DNA of 64,000 nt, taken from assembly GCA_946542235.1 (NCBI GenBank), contig CAMNKK010000001.1, positions 1 to 64,000 of the forward strand. Reading direction: 5' to 3'. Shown in pieces: positions 49,707 through 59,824 of the stretch (the stretch's first letter is position 1; the number at the start of each line of letters is the position of its first letter). The notes beneath the pieces were generated by a model that was given only the letters and a program-made list of their open reading frames with translations, was not told the origin of the DNA and did no database searches. This stretch comes from an uncultured Clostridia bacterium (lineage in GTDB: Bacteria > Bacillota > Clostridia > Christensenellales > Aristaeellaceae). A program made the translations under genes and the position numbers.

Positions 49707-51115
49707 CGGTCCTGATCCCTGCGGACCTTCTGTCCCTGCTTGGTATCCTCCAGAATATAACCCGCGGCCCGGATCGCGTCCCTCAGTTCATCGCTTCTTT
49801 TCCAGTCTTTGTTCTTCCGGGCTTCAGCCCGCTCTTCCACCATACGGCGAACCTCATCAGTCAGTCCGTCATTCTGTCTGGTCAGGATTCCCAGCACCCC
49901 GCAGATCGCGTTCAGGCTTTCCAGGGCTTTCGCGGCTGCTTCCTTCGCACTTCCGGCCTGAATCACCACATTCGCGTCCCTGACCAGCTCAAAGACTGCG
50001 CCCAGGGCGTCCGCCGTATTCAGGTCATCATCCATGGCCGCGTCAAATTTCGCTTCGTACTCTTTCAGCCTGCCGATAAATTCTTCTTCCCTCTCATTCA
50101 TCGGCCTGTCTTCCCCGTTCTCCATCTGAAAAACCAGATTATCCCGGGCAGTATACAGGCGGTTCAGGCTGGCGTTCGCACTCTCGATCTGGTCACGGCT
50201 GAAGTTGATCGGGCTGCGGTAATGCGCTGTCAGCATGAACAGTCGAACCGCTTCCAGATCGAATTCCTTTGATATATCGCGGACCGTGAAGAAATTGTTC
50301 AGGCTCTTGCTCATCTTCTGGTTGTCCACATTGATGAACCCGTTATGCATCCAGTAATGGACAAAAGGCTTGCCTGTAGCTCCTTCGCTCTGGGCGATTT
50401 CGTTTTCATGATGCGGAAAAAGAAGGTCCTTTCCGCCGCAATGGATGTCAAAAGTTTCTCCGAGATATTTCATGCTCATGGCAGAGCATTCAATATGCCA
50501 TCCCGGTCTTCCCAGGCCCCAGGGGCTTTCCCACGCAGGTTCCCCGGGCTTCTGCGCTTTCCAGAGGGCAAAATCCTCGGGCGCTTCCTTGTCCGTTTCC
50601 ACGTCCAGCCGCTCGCTGGCTCCCATTTCTCTGTCCTCAACACGCTGTCCGCTGAGTTTCCCATATCCCGGGAAGGCGGAAACCCGATAGTAGACGTCTC
50701 CGGCCGGCGTCGAATAGGCGTGTCCATTTTCAATGAGCCTGGAAATCAGTTTGATGATATCTCCGATATGCTCCGTCGCCTTCGGATGTACCGTCGCTTT
50801 CCGAATCCCCAGCGCAGCCGCGTCAATAAAATATTCTTTAATATAGCGTTCGCCCAGATCCTTGACGGTAATTCCTTCCTCGTTGGCCCTGCGGATCATT
50901 TTGTCGTCGATATCCGTGAAGTTCTGGACAAAGGTGACCTCATAGCCTTCCCGCTCGAGCTGGCGCCGAAGGACGTCAAATGTGATGAAGGGTCTCGCGT
51001 TTCCGATGTGGAAGTAATTGTATACCGTAGGCCCGCAGGCGTAGATGCTGACTTTTCCTTCATGAATGGGTTTAAATTCTTCCTTTCTCCGGGTCATGCT
51101 GTTATAGATCTGCAT
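49703..51115 (-). CDS. cysS: cysteine--tRNA ligase
   Basis: YACGPTVYNYFHIGNARPFITFDVLRR; GWHIECSAMSMKYLG; HCGGKDLLFPHHENEIAQSE; KMSKSLNNF. Confidence 0.97.
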   Translation of the reverse strand: MQIYNSMTRRKEEFKPIHEGKVSIYACGPTVYNYFHIGNARPFITFDVLRRQLEREGYEVTFVQNFTDIDDKMIRRANEEGITVKDLGERYIKEYFIDAAALGIRKATVHPKATEHIGDIIKLISRLIENGHAYSTPAGDVYYRVSAFPGYGKLSGQRVEDREMGASERLDVETDKEAPEDFALWKAQKPGEPAWESPWGLGRPGWHIECSAMSMKYLGETFDIHCGGKDLLFPHHENEIAQSEGATGKPFVHYWMHNGFINVDNQKMSKSLNNFFTVRDISKEFDLEAVRLFMLTAHYRSPINFSRDQIESANASLNRLYTARDNLVFQMENGEDRPMNEREEEFIGRLKEYEAKFDAAMDDDLNTADALGAVFELVRDANVVIQAGSAKEAAAKALESLNAICGVLGILTRQNDGLTDEVRRMVEERAEARKNKDWKRSDELRDAIRAAGYILEDTKQGQKVRRDQDR

Positions 51116-51722
51116 TCGTTGCTCCCTCTCTTCCTCTTCTCAGATTCAGTACCAGATACCGGCTGACGGCTGCCAGCCATACCAGAAGACCTGCCAGGAG
51201 CAGGATAAGAATCAACTGGTCGGCTTTCTTTGCGGGAGAAGCCCCCTGAATGGCTTCCTCAGCCGCCAGGGATCCTTCCTCCATTCTGCCTTCCGCAATC
51301 GTATTTCCTTCCGCGTCCTGAATCGTAAGCGTTATCACAGCCCTGGCAATCCCGCTTCCGGTATCCGCCGGAAGATTCCACTCTCCTTCAAACAGGAATT
51401 CGCTTCCGGCCTGAAGATCCTCGGTAATCTCCGGGCCTCTTTTCCTGATTTTCAGCTTTTTACCGTTCACAGATGTAAATATAGCCTCTCCGGAATCCTC
51501 CAGGCTGGTTTCCGCCCGGAGAGTCAGTACGGCATCCGCCGCATCCTGATCCGTCACGATGCTGCCATGAAAGGATGCTACTTCGTTGGCGTTCCAGGTC
51601 CATTCATCTGCCGTCATTTCGATTTCCGTATCCCCCAGGCAGACAGCAGGAATAAAACAGAGCAGCATACACCACACCCGGATAATCCGGACGAGCTCCT
51701 GCCTTCGATGACTCACTTTCAC
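51102..51722 (-). CDS. hypothetical exported protein with C-terminal TM anchor
   Basis: N-terminal signal-like segment; C-terminal LILILLLAGLLVWLAAVSRYLVLNLRRGR; no family recognised. Confidence 0.7.
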   Translation of the reverse strand: MKVSHRRQELVRIIRVWCMLLCFIPAVCLGDTEIEMTADEWTWNANEVASFHGSIVTDQDAADAVLTLRAETSLEDSGEAIFTSVNGKKLKIRKRGPEITEDLQAGSEFLFEGEWNLPADTGSGIARAVITLTIQDAEGNTIAEGRMEEGSLAAEEAIQGASPAKKADQLILILLLAGLLVWLAAVSRYLVLNLRRGREGATNADL

Positions 51723-51778
51723 CGCCTCCTTTCAGACATATGGTTTATTATATCAAAAGTACCGTCTCAATTCAATCA

Positions 51779-51805
51779 AAAATGCCCTCTCCGGGGAGGG
51801 CATTC
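51779..51805 (-). terminator. Rho-independent terminator
   Basis: AATGCCCTC-cccgga-GAGGGCATT then TTTT on the minus strand, downstream of the 51858 CDS. Confidence 0.75.
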
Positions 51806-51857
51806 AATGCTGTATTCTGGTTTCTGATCAGTTGTTCGTTATTCCTTGTCATGAATT

Positions 51858-52520
51858 TCAGATGTGATCCGGATCAGAGAAATCCTTCAACTGATCGGCC
51901 GGATCCTCTGCGGTTCTTGTGGTATCCTCACTGAATTGCTTCAGACCGTCCTCCAGTGAATCCAGCGCGCTGTTCACCTGATCTGCGGCGCTGTCTGAAG
52001 GATTGTTATTTTCAAACAGATCATTGATCGCATCGCTCAGTCCGCCTGCAGGCTTCTCCTCATCAGGCCTCTCAATCCGTATCACGGGAACAGGGTCTTC
52101 CCTGTCGGAATCCGACTGCAGATCTCCATCTTCTTCCCGGCTGAACTCGTCCTCCGTAAATTTATCCTGCTTGTCTGTGTCTCCGGTGTCCGCCGCGTCG
52201 GTATCACTGTCCAGGGCTTCCTCCTGCTTTGTTTCCGGCTTAACCCCGGCGAGACGTTCTGCCCGCAGATCGTTCAGCTGATCGTCCAGCTTTACAAGCT
52301 CCTGAAGCTGGCTGGCCAGCTCCTCCGGAAACTGTTCACCCTTCAGCCACAGCGCATAGGCCCGATTGCCAAAGTCCTTCAGGATTTCCGTCCGCCGGTT
52401 AACCAGATTCATTTCATCCACTTTGGATTTTGTACTGCTTGCAATACTGGAGGCCGCGTTTCCGACCGCTTCCATCCCCTTCATCCAGATTCCCTTTATA
52501 CTTGAACGAAAATCAGCCAT
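51858..52520 (-). CDS. hypothetical protein with coiled-coil N-terminus and acidic low-complexity C-terminus
   Basis: AASSIASSTKSKVDEMNLVNRRTEILKDFGNRAYALWLKGEQFPEEL then Asp/Glu/Ser-rich tail. Confidence 0.7.
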   Translation of the reverse strand: MADFRSSIKGIWMKGMEAVGNAASSIASSTKSKVDEMNLVNRRTEILKDFGNRAYALWLKGEQFPEELASQLQELVKLDDQLNDLRAERLAGVKPETKQEEALDSDTDAADTGDTDKQDKFTEDEFSREEDGDLQSDSDREDPVPVIRIERPDEEKPAGGLSDAINDLFENNNPSDSAADQVNSALDSLEDGLKQFSEDTTRTAEDPADQLKDFSDPDHI

Positions 52521-52551
52521 ACTTTAACCTCCTTACGCAGTATCTTGAAGT

Positions 52552-53469
52552 TTACAGATGATTTTTGATGTTTTCAGCGATCTGCGGGCCGGTCAGTCCG
52601 TATTCCTTCAGAAGATCAGCAGGCTTTCCGCTTTGGCCGAAGACATCCTGAATTCCGATTTTATGGAAGGTTTCTACGCCCTGGCCGATAACCGCAGAAG
52701 CAACCGTATCCCCCAGACCGCCGATGACACTATGTTCCTCCAGGGTGAAAACATGCTTGCATTTGGCGGCATACTGTCTGGCCAGCAAGTCATCGAAGGG
52801 CTTGATGGTGTGGAAGGAAACCAGAGCGACATCCAGCCCCTGTCCGGACAAAATGTCAACAGCTTCGATGGCATGTTCCTTCAGAATACCGCAGGTAAAC
52901 AGAACCGCATCCTTGCCGTCCTTCAGTACATTTCCCTTGCCCACCTCAAAAGGCAGCGGATCATAGACCGGGGAGGGCAGGCGGGCTGTCCGTATGAAAA
53001 CCGGCCCCTCAATCCTGGCTGCCGCTTCCACGCACTGATAGCATTCGTTGGCATCGCTGGGAACAAATACAGTCATACCCGGAAGCACACGCATCAGTGC
53101 GATATCCTCAATCGCCTGATGGCTTCCGCCATCTTCGCCCAGAGTAATGCCGGCGTGACTGAATCCAAATTTCACGTTGAAATGAGGATAGCATACTCCG
53201 TTCCGGATCTGGTCATAGCACCGCCCCGCAAATACGGCAAAGGTGGAACAGAAGGGAATCAGCCCCATGGTGCTCATGCCGGCCGCGATGTCAACCATAT
53301 CCGCTTCGGCAATTCCGCAGTCATAATGTCTTTGGGGAAACTGCTTTTTAAAAGCGTTAGTCATGGTCGCCGCAGCCAGATCGGCATCCAGCACAACCAC
53401 TTTTTCATTCTTTTCTCCCAACTTGCAAAGGGCTTCGCCGTAGGCGACCCGAACTGCTTTCTTTTCCAT
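52552..53469 (-). CDS. transketolase, C-terminal subunit
   Basis: VVVLDADLAAATMTNAFKKQFPQRHYDCGIAEADMVDIAAGMSTMG; EDIALMRVLPGMTVFVPSDANEC. Confidence 0.93.
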   Translation of the reverse strand: MEKKAVRVAYGEALCKLGEKNEKVVVLDADLAAATMTNAFKKQFPQRHYDCGIAEADMVDIAAGMSTMGLIPFCSTFAVFAGRCYDQIRNGVCYPHFNVKFGFSHAGITLGEDGGSHQAIEDIALMRVLPGMTVFVPSDANECYQCVEAAARIEGPVFIRTARLPSPVYDPLPFEVGKGNVLKDGKDAVLFTCGILKEHAIEAVDILSGQGLDVALVSFHTIKPFDDLLARQYAAKCKHVFTLEEHSVIGGLGDTVASAVIGQGVETFHKIGIQDVFGQSGKPADLLKEYGLTGPQIAENIKNHL

Positions 53470-53473
53470 CTTT

Positions 53474-54286
53474 TCAGTCCTCCAGTTCCTTCAAAGCCTG
53501 CTCTGCCTGTTCAGCATTCGGGGCCTTTCCGTGCCATCCAACCTGACCTTCCATATAGCTGACACCCTTGCCTTTCAGGGTATGCATCAGAATGTATCTG
53601 GGCTTTCCGGGGCAGGCGGGAGTACGCAGCGCGTCAAGCACCTGCTGCATATCGTTTCCGTCAGCGATTTCCAGAACATCATATCCGAAGGCCTCTGCCT
53701 TGGCTCTGATATCGCCCAGGCTCATCACTTCGTCGTTTGTTCCGTCAATTTGCATTCCGTTGTAGTCCAGAATAACAGTCAGATTATCCAGCTTGTAATG
53801 TGCGGCAGCCATGCTCGCTTCCCAGACAAGTCCTTCCTGGCTTTCCCCGTCGCCGATAAGAGTATAGACATGGCAGGGATTCCCGGTATGCTTTGCGCCC
53901 AGCGCCATGCCTACGGCAATGGAGATTCCCTGTCCGAGAGAACCGGTGGAAGCGTCCACGCCCGGGCACTTCTTGATGTCCGGATGGCCCTGCAGCATCC
54001 CGTGCAGCTGGCGGAAATGATCGAACTCTTCCCGTCCGAAGTATCCGCGTTCACACAGCGTACCGTACAGAGCGGGCGCGGCATGCCCCTTGCTCAGAAC
54101 AAAGCGGTCCCTGTCGGGCTTTTTCTCGTCGGCGGGATCCACGTTCATGATTTCAAAGTAGAGCGCCACCAGCAGATCCGTACAGCTCAGCGATCCGCCC
54201 GGATGTCCGGCCCCGGCTTTCGCGGTCATCGTAATGATATCCCTGCGAACCTGTCTGGCCTGATCCTTCAAGTATTGGATGTCCAT
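53474..54286 (-). CDS. transketolase, N-terminal subunit
   Basis: AKAGAGHPGGSLSCTDLLVALYFEIMNVDP; LIGDGESQEGLVWEASMAAAHYKLDNL; start at MDIQYLKDQ. Confidence 0.94.
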   Translation of the reverse strand: MDIQYLKDQARQVRRDIITMTAKAGAGHPGGSLSCTDLLVALYFEIMNVDPADEKKPDRDRFVLSKGHAAPALYGTLCERGYFGREEFDHFRQLHGMLQGHPDIKKCPGVDASTGSLGQGISIAVGMALGAKHTGNPCHVYTLIGDGESQEGLVWEASMAAAHYKLDNLTVILDYNGMQIDGTNDEVMSLGDIRAKAEAFGYDVLEIADGNDMQQVLDALRTPACPGKPRYILMHTLKGKGVSYMEGQVGWHGKAPNAEQAEQALKELED

Positions 54287-54427
54287 ATTGATTGCTGCCT
54301 CCTTTGGAGTTTCCTGCAGATTTTTTTCATTATATTCATATTCATCCGTTCTTGTCAATTCACCGCGGCATCTTTCTTGATTTTACAGTTCATCACGGAT
54401 GGGCCTTCCTGCGCTTCAGGTCTTTTT

Positions 54428-55819
54428 TCAGGCTTCCATCATAAAGGCATGATATGCCCGGACCGCTTCATACAGATCCGCCTTGCTGATAATCTCACAG
54501 GGAGCGTGCATGCTCAGCACGGCCACACCGCTGTCAATGACTTCCATTCCGTACAGCGCGCAGATATAGGCAATGGTTCCGCCGCCGCCGGCATCGACTT
54601 TGCCCAGCTCCGCGGTCTGCCAGCGGATCTGATTTCCGTCCATGATACATCTCAGTCTGCCCATAAATTCGGCATTCGCATCATTGGAACCGCTTTTCCC
54701 CCGGCTGCCGGTGTATTTGTTGAAGCACACGCCTCTGCCGAGATATGCGGCATTTTTCTTTTCAAAAACGGAAGCATAGAGAGGATCATATCCGGCACTC
54801 ACATCGCAGGAAAGCATCCTGCTGTTTTGAAGCGCCCGGCGGACCTTCAGTTCACTGTAGTTTCCCATCAGCTCCAGGATTTCCGCCGCAGCGTTTTCGA
54901 GGTAATTTGCCCTCATGCCTGTTGCTCCGACACTGCCGATCTCTTCCTTGTCCACGAACATGCCGCAGCAGGTAACCTTCGGCGTTCCCTCAATCTGTTC
55001 AATGGCTTTCAGCTCCGCATAAGAGCATACCCGATCGTCATGGCCGTAGCCGATAATCATGCTTCGGTCCAGCCCGAAATCCCTTGCTTTTCCGGCCGGA
55101 ACCACTTCAATTTCAGCTGAAATGAAGTCTTCCTCTTCGATCCCGTATTGATCCTTCAGAATCCTGAGCAGTGTCGCCTTCACCGCATCCTTTTCTTCTC
55201 CCTTCAGCGGCTGCCCGGCCAGAATCACGTCCAGATCCTCCCCTCCGATGCCTTCGGAGAGCTTTTTTCCCATCTGATCAGCAGACAGATGAATCAGCAG
55301 ATCGCTGATCCCAACCACGGGATCGTCATCCTTCTCTCCGATCACAAGATCCAGTGCGGTGCCATCCTTTTTCACGACGGTGCCATGCAGGGCCAGCGGC
55401 CTTGCGACCCACTGGTACTTTTTGATTCCTCCGTAATAGTGGGTATCTCCGTATGCCAGGTCGGAATCCTCATACAGAGGATTCTGCTTGAAATCCAGAC
55501 GGGGGGAATCAATATGCGCACCGACGATATTCATTCCGTTTTCCAGATCTTCCTGTCCAAGATAAAAAGAAAGCACTGCCTTCCCCATCCTGTTTACATA
55601 TACCCTGTCGCCGGCTTTCAGCTTCCCTTTCTGCCTGCGGACCGTATCAAGGGAAACATATCCCTTCGCTTCCAGCCGCCGAACAATTTCGCGGGCCCAT
55701 TCCCGTTCTGTCTTGCACCTGCTGATCAGATCCCGATACTCTTCCCCGATTTCCTGAACTGTCTTCAGATCCTTTTCCTCATACGCCTTCCAGGCATTTG
55801 TCCTTTCCATGGTTCCCAA
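54428..55819 (-). CDS. M18 family aminopeptidase
   Basis: NIVGAHIDSPRLDFKQNPLYEDSDLAYGDTHYYGGIKKYQWVARPLALHG; DKEEIGSVGATGM; HAPCEIISKADLYEAVRAYHAF. Confidence 0.93.
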   Translation of the reverse strand: MGTMERTNAWKAYEEKDLKTVQEIGEEYRDLISRCKTEREWAREIVRRLEAKGYVSLDTVRRQKGKLKAGDRVYVNRMGKAVLSFYLGQEDLENGMNIVGAHIDSPRLDFKQNPLYEDSDLAYGDTHYYGGIKKYQWVARPLALHGTVVKKDGTALDLVIGEKDDDPVVGISDLLIHLSADQMGKKLSEGIGGEDLDVILAGQPLKGEEKDAVKATLLRILKDQYGIEEEDFISAEIEVVPAGKARDFGLDRSMIIGYGHDDRVCSYAELKAIEQIEGTPKVTCCGMFVDKEEIGSVGATGMRANYLENAAAEILELMGNYSELKVRRALQNSRMLSCDVSAGYDPLYASVFEKKNAAYLGRGVCFNKYTGSRGKSGSNDANAEFMGRLRCIMDGNQIRWQTAELGKVDAGGGGTIAYICALYGMEVIDSGVAVLSMHAPCEIISKADLYEAVRAYHAFMMEA

Positions 55820-55833
55820 CCTCCTTTATCATA

Positions 55834-56247
55834 TTATGCCTTCTGACTGAACTGATGTCCGCATCTGGCACATTTGATTTCCTTTTCTCCTGATCCCCGT
55901 TTCATCCGAAGCAGCTGTTTGCACTGAGGACATTTGAAATATCTGTAATCCTTTCTGTTTTTCATTCTCCGGAAAAACTGCTTCGTTTTTGTTCCGGCAT
56001 TTTCGGTTATCTGAAGATACTTCTGATTTTCTTCCTGTCGGTTCTCCCTTTTGCGGCTGAGCATTCTGAACAGGGTGTATACATACAGCCCAAATCCCAG
56101 AAAAGAGATAATTCCCAGTCCGGAGAAGGCTCCGGCAAGAGAAAGGATAATTCCCGCAGACAGGGTGAATACCCCCAGGCTGTCCGGTCCGTATCGGCCT
56201 GCCATAAACTTTTGAAGCCCATTCCTGATTCTGTCCCCAAAGCGCAT
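55834..56247 (-). CDS. small membrane protein with C-terminal zinc ribbon
   Basis: two hydrophobic segments; CPQCKQLLRMKRGSGEKEIKCARCG. Confidence 0.75.
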   Translation of the reverse strand: MRFGDRIRNGLQKFMAGRYGPDSLGVFTLSAGIILSLAGAFSGLGIISFLGFGLYVYTLFRMLSRKRENRQEENQKYLQITENAGTKTKQFFRRMKNRKDYRYFKCPQCKQLLRMKRGSGEKEIKCARCGHQFSQKA

Positions 56248-56329
56248 TCCATCACTTCCTTACTGGTATATCTTTGATCAATCTTTCGGTTATGGCACCG
56301 GGTTTCCATTCGCCCAGCTGAAAAAGAAA

Positions 56330-57151
56330 CTAACAGCAGAACCCCATTCTTCCTCCCAGGCAGCAGTTCAGCAGAATGTTCAGCGCGCAGCAGCTGAGAA
56401 AAGGATTGGAACAGATGGTGCTGCGGAAATCATATCCGTTCCGGCGGGTTTGCTGATATTGCTGCCGTCCGCTCTGCACTTCCCTCAGCAGCATCTGATA
56501 ATCCTGATCAGACGGCGCCATCTGCGCCGCGGTTCTGGCATGCTCCAGCGCGGAAATCCTGTTTCCCAGCCCGAAATCTGCCCGGGCATACAGCGCGTGC
56601 CAGTCAGCATCGTGCACCAGTATGCGGTTCAGCAGATTAAGCGCATCGTGGAACTGTCTGGCAAGCACATAGCTCTCCGCTGTTTTCAGCTCCGGATTCT
56701 GATAGTTTCTGGTGCGGAAGGTACTTCGCCGGGAGCCGTTGAACATGGTTTCGAAAGGATCGAATCCGCCGAATGGATTCCCCTGCCAGTAGAACCCGGA
56801 TCCCTGATCCGAACCGTCTCCTGAGGATCCGTATCCGCCGGAAGCGGAATACTGCCCATAGGAGCCTCCATATCCGCTGCGGCCGTTCTGGCCGTAATAG
56901 CTTCCGTATCCGGAGGAATATCCGTTCCCGTATGGATTTCCGCTGTGACTGCTCTGCGTTCCTCCGCCCTTCTTGATCTGCATAGCCTGAGCATATGCTT
57001 CGTTGACTTCCTTCATTCTTTCCTCGGCAGCCTTGTCCCCGGGATTCAGGTCAGGATGATATTTCTTGGCCAGCTTCCGATAAGCCGACTTGATTTCATC
57101 CTCTGTCGCAGAGGAAGAAATCCCCAGCACAGAATAGGGGTCTCGGTTCAT
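56330..57151 (-). CDS. J-domain protein with Gly/Tyr/Ser-rich linker and Cys-rich C-terminus
   Basis: [36 protein letters not shown] (HPD); [26 protein letters not shown]...; C-terminal [27 protein letters not shown]. Confidence 0.9.
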   Translation of the reverse strand: MNRDPYSVLGISSSATEDEIKSAYRKLAKKYHPDLNPGDKAAEERMKEVNEAYAQAMQIKKGGGTQSSHSGNPYGNGYSSGYGSYYGQNGRSGYGGSYGQYSASGGYGSSGDGSDQGSGFYWQGNPFGGFDPFETMFNGSRRSTFRTRNYQNPELKTAESYVLARQFHDALNLLNRILVHDADWHALYARADFGLGNRISALEHARTAAQMAPSDQDYQMLLREVQSGRQQYQQTRRNGYDFRSTICSNPFLSCCALNILLNCCLGGRMGFCC

Positions 57152-57993
57152 CTGTTCTTCCTCTCCTTTCCGGCTCGCTGCTGCCTGATCTCATATCTTT
57201 GCCATACGCCACTATACAGCACATTCCGCATAAGATCAAGATCCTTCTCCAGAGGAAGCATTTCAAAAAAGCCGGTCGCTTCTCCGATCAGCATTTCCAG
57301 AGACTCCCTGACAAATGAGTCCATATCTTCACCGGGTTCCATGAGAAGCAGGGGATTCACATGCTCTTTTCGCCTGTCCTCCTCCAGATCGTCCCAGGCG
57401 TCCATCCAGTAAATAAAGCGTCCCAGACCTTCCCCAAGTCTCCGGAGCGCATTCATCCAGTAGGGGTCAGCCCAGGAAGGCGTAAACGCCGCCCCAAGCA
57501 TCTCTCCGCTCAGGTTGCACAGCCGGTCCGGATCGGGCCGTTCTTTTTTCTCTTCCTGCCAAAGCGCACCCAGTGCGTCCCGAATCCTGCCATACTGTGA
57601 GGGATACTCCTTCTGCAGTCTTTCCGCCGGGGCTTTCAGCATTTTTCTTGCGAACCGGCCCGTCCTGGAATGATCATCCCGGATCTGGTCTTCACATTTC
57701 AGATCCATCAGAAGGATATTCATTCCGGCTGCATACCTTACAGGTTCGCAGCAGATGATCTCCCGGCTGCGAGCCGGATGCAGTCCGCATCGAGTCTTTT
57801 TCTCCCCCTCCGAAGGTTCCATCAGAGAATTCAGCAGGATGGCCAGAAAGGTCATATCATGGCTTAACAGCAGGCGTCCCGTTTTCCCGGAAAGGCTTCC
57901 GATCTCCCTGCAAATGCCGCAGTAAAATGAACGGTATCTCATTTTCTGCGTCTCCGTCATCTGGTCCATTCGGGGTGCGATATATCCAAACAC
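57148..57993 (-). CDS. DUF5685-like protein
   Basis: [38 protein letters not shown]; overlaps J-protein gene by 4 nt; family name from memory. Confidence 0.75.
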   Translation of the reverse strand: MFGYIAPRMDQMTETQKMRYRSFYCGICREIGSLSGKTGRLLLSHDMTFLAILLNSLMEPSEGEKKTRCGLHPARSREIICCEPVRYAAGMNILLMDLKCEDQIRDDHSRTGRFARKMLKAPAERLQKEYPSQYGRIRDALGALWQEEKKERPDPDRLCNLSGEMLGAAFTPSWADPYWMNALRRLGEGLGRFIYWMDAWDDLEEDRRKEHVNPLLLMEPGEDMDSFVRESLEMLIGEATGFFEMLPLEKDLDLMRNVLYSGVWQRYEIRQQRAGKERKNR

Positions 57994-58059
57994 GGGGTTT
58001 CATCCCTTTCTCCCATCTGCGGAAAGGATATCTTCCCTTTTTCTGTCTGCTTTCTTTTT

Positions 58060-59640
58060 TCAGGCGTCCATAGCGCCGTCGTCCTGTTCACCGGAGCCGT
58101 TCCCGGTTTCCTTCCTGCCTTTCCGCTCCCCGGCTGAACGTTTCTCCTGTTCCCTCCGCGCATAGTTCTCCGCATCCAGGATCGCCTGCTCAATCTCTTC
58201 CCGGCTCATCGATCCGGAATTGGATATGGAAATATGCTGGCTCTTGTTTGTTCCCAGATCCTTCGCGGTTACCTGGACAATTCCGTTTGTATCGATGGTA
58301 AATGTCACTTCAATCTGCGGAACTCCCCGCATGGCCCGCCGTATTCCGTCCAGCCGGAATTTGCCGAGGGATCTGTTGGCGGAAGCAAGGTCGCATTCTC
58401 CCTGAAGCACATTGATCTCCACGCTGGTCTGAAAGTTTGCCGCGGTAGTAAACACCTGGGAATGATGGCATGGTAACGGTGTATTTCTTGGAATAATCTG
58501 GGCAAAATGATCCCCGATGGTTTCGATTCCCAGGGAAAGCGGTGTCACGTCAATCAGCAGCAGGCTGTTGACTGTTCCTGTCAGTACGCCTCCCTGCAGG
58601 CAGGCTCCCATCGCTACGCATTCATCTGGATTGATGTCTCTGGATGGTTCCTTTCCCATCATTTTCCGGACCATTTCCTGCACTGCCGGAATTCTTGTGC
58701 TTCCTCCCACCAGCAAGACCCGGTCGATCCGTTCAGGGGTCAGGCCCGCATCCTCCATGGCCTGCTGAACCGGCCCCCTGGTAGAGGAGATCAGATGCTC
58801 TGTCATTCTTTCAAAGGCAGCTCGGGTCAGAGTCGTTTCCAGATGCAGGGGCTCTCCTCCCTTCTGTGCCAGGAATGGCAGAGTGACTGTGGTTTCCGAT
58901 GAAGAGGAGAGCTCAATTTTAGCTGTTTCGGCTGCTTCCGTCAGCCGCTGCATGGCCATCGGATCCCCGGAGAGATCAAGCCCGTGCGCTTTCCTGAACT
59001 GTTCCAGCAGATATCCGACAATGCACTGGTCAAAGTCGTCCCCGCCCAGGTGATTGTTGCCGGCAGTCGCCAGCACTTCAATCATTTCATTTCCGATTTC
59101 AAGAATAGATACATCAAAGGTGCCGCCGCCCAGATCGTATACCATGATTTTTCTGGAAACCTGCTTGTCAAATCCATAGGCCAGCGCCGCGGAGGTGGGC
59201 TCATTGATGATCCGAAGTACATTCAGGCCTGCGATGGTTCCGGCATCCTTGGTGGCCTGCCTCTGTGCATCCGAAAAATAAGCAGGTACCGTAATAACAG
59301 CGTCCTCCACCTTCTCCCCGATATACTTTTCCGCGTCCGCCTTCAGCTTCTGCAGAATCATGGCGGACAGCTCCTGTGGTCTGTATTTTTTTCCGTCCAC
59401 CTGATAGATCCTGTCAGACCCCATCTCCCGTTTGACAGAGCTGAAGGTCCTCTCCGCGTTGGTTACAGCCTGGCGTTTGGCAGCTTCCCCCACCAGCCTC
59501 TCTCCGCTCCGGGTAAAGGCAACGACGGAAGGCGTAGTTCTTCTGCCCTCCGAACTGGGGATCAGAACTGCACGTCCGTTTTCCAGAAAAGCCATGCATG
59601 AATTGGTTGTTCCCAGATCAATCCCAATTAATTTGGACAT
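58060..59640 (-). CDS. Hsp70 family protein with shortened C-terminal lid
   Basis: [85 protein letters not shown]; 526 aa. Confidence 0.95.
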   Translation of the reverse strand: MSKLIGIDLGTTNSCMAFLENGRAVLIPSSEGRRTTPSVVAFTRSGERLVGEAAKRQAVTNAERTFSSVKREMGSDRIYQVDGKKYRPQELSAMILQKLKADAEKYIGEKVEDAVITVPAYFSDAQRQATKDAGTIAGLNVLRIINEPTSAALAYGFDKQVSRKIMVYDLGGGTFDVSILEIGNEMIEVLATAGNNHLGGDDFDQCIVGYLLEQFRKAHGLDLSGDPMAMQRLTEAAETAKIELSSSSETTVTLPFLAQKGGEPLHLETTLTRAAFERMTEHLISSTRGPVQQAMEDAGLTPERIDRVLLVGGSTRIPAVQEMVRKMMGKEPSRDINPDECVAMGACLQGGVLTGTVNSLLLIDVTPLSLGIETIGDHFAQIIPRNTPLPCHHSQVFTTAANFQTSVEINVLQGECDLASANRSLGKFRLDGIRRAMRGVPQIEVTFTIDTNGIVQVTAKDLGTNKSQHISISNSGSMSREEIEQAILDAENYARREQEKRSAGERKGRKETGNGSGEQDDGAMDA

Positions 59641-59824
59641 TCGTCCTCCCTCCGTCTGTTCCGTTTCTCCCGGAAACGCCTTCCGGCTGTTTGGCTGATG
59701 ATGGGTGCCATTTTCAGCCGCACCTTTCCCCCGGAAGACCGCTCCGCCTCAGATTATATCATCTTTCAGATTATGGAGAGAAGAACACTCTGTGATCATT
59801 TTATGAAAGATGCTCATTTGTTTT

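Noticed and set aside
53531-55120. 529-aa plus-strand ORF opposite transketolase and aminopeptidase genes
   Set aside because: Antisense across two confident genes and an intergenic promoter region.
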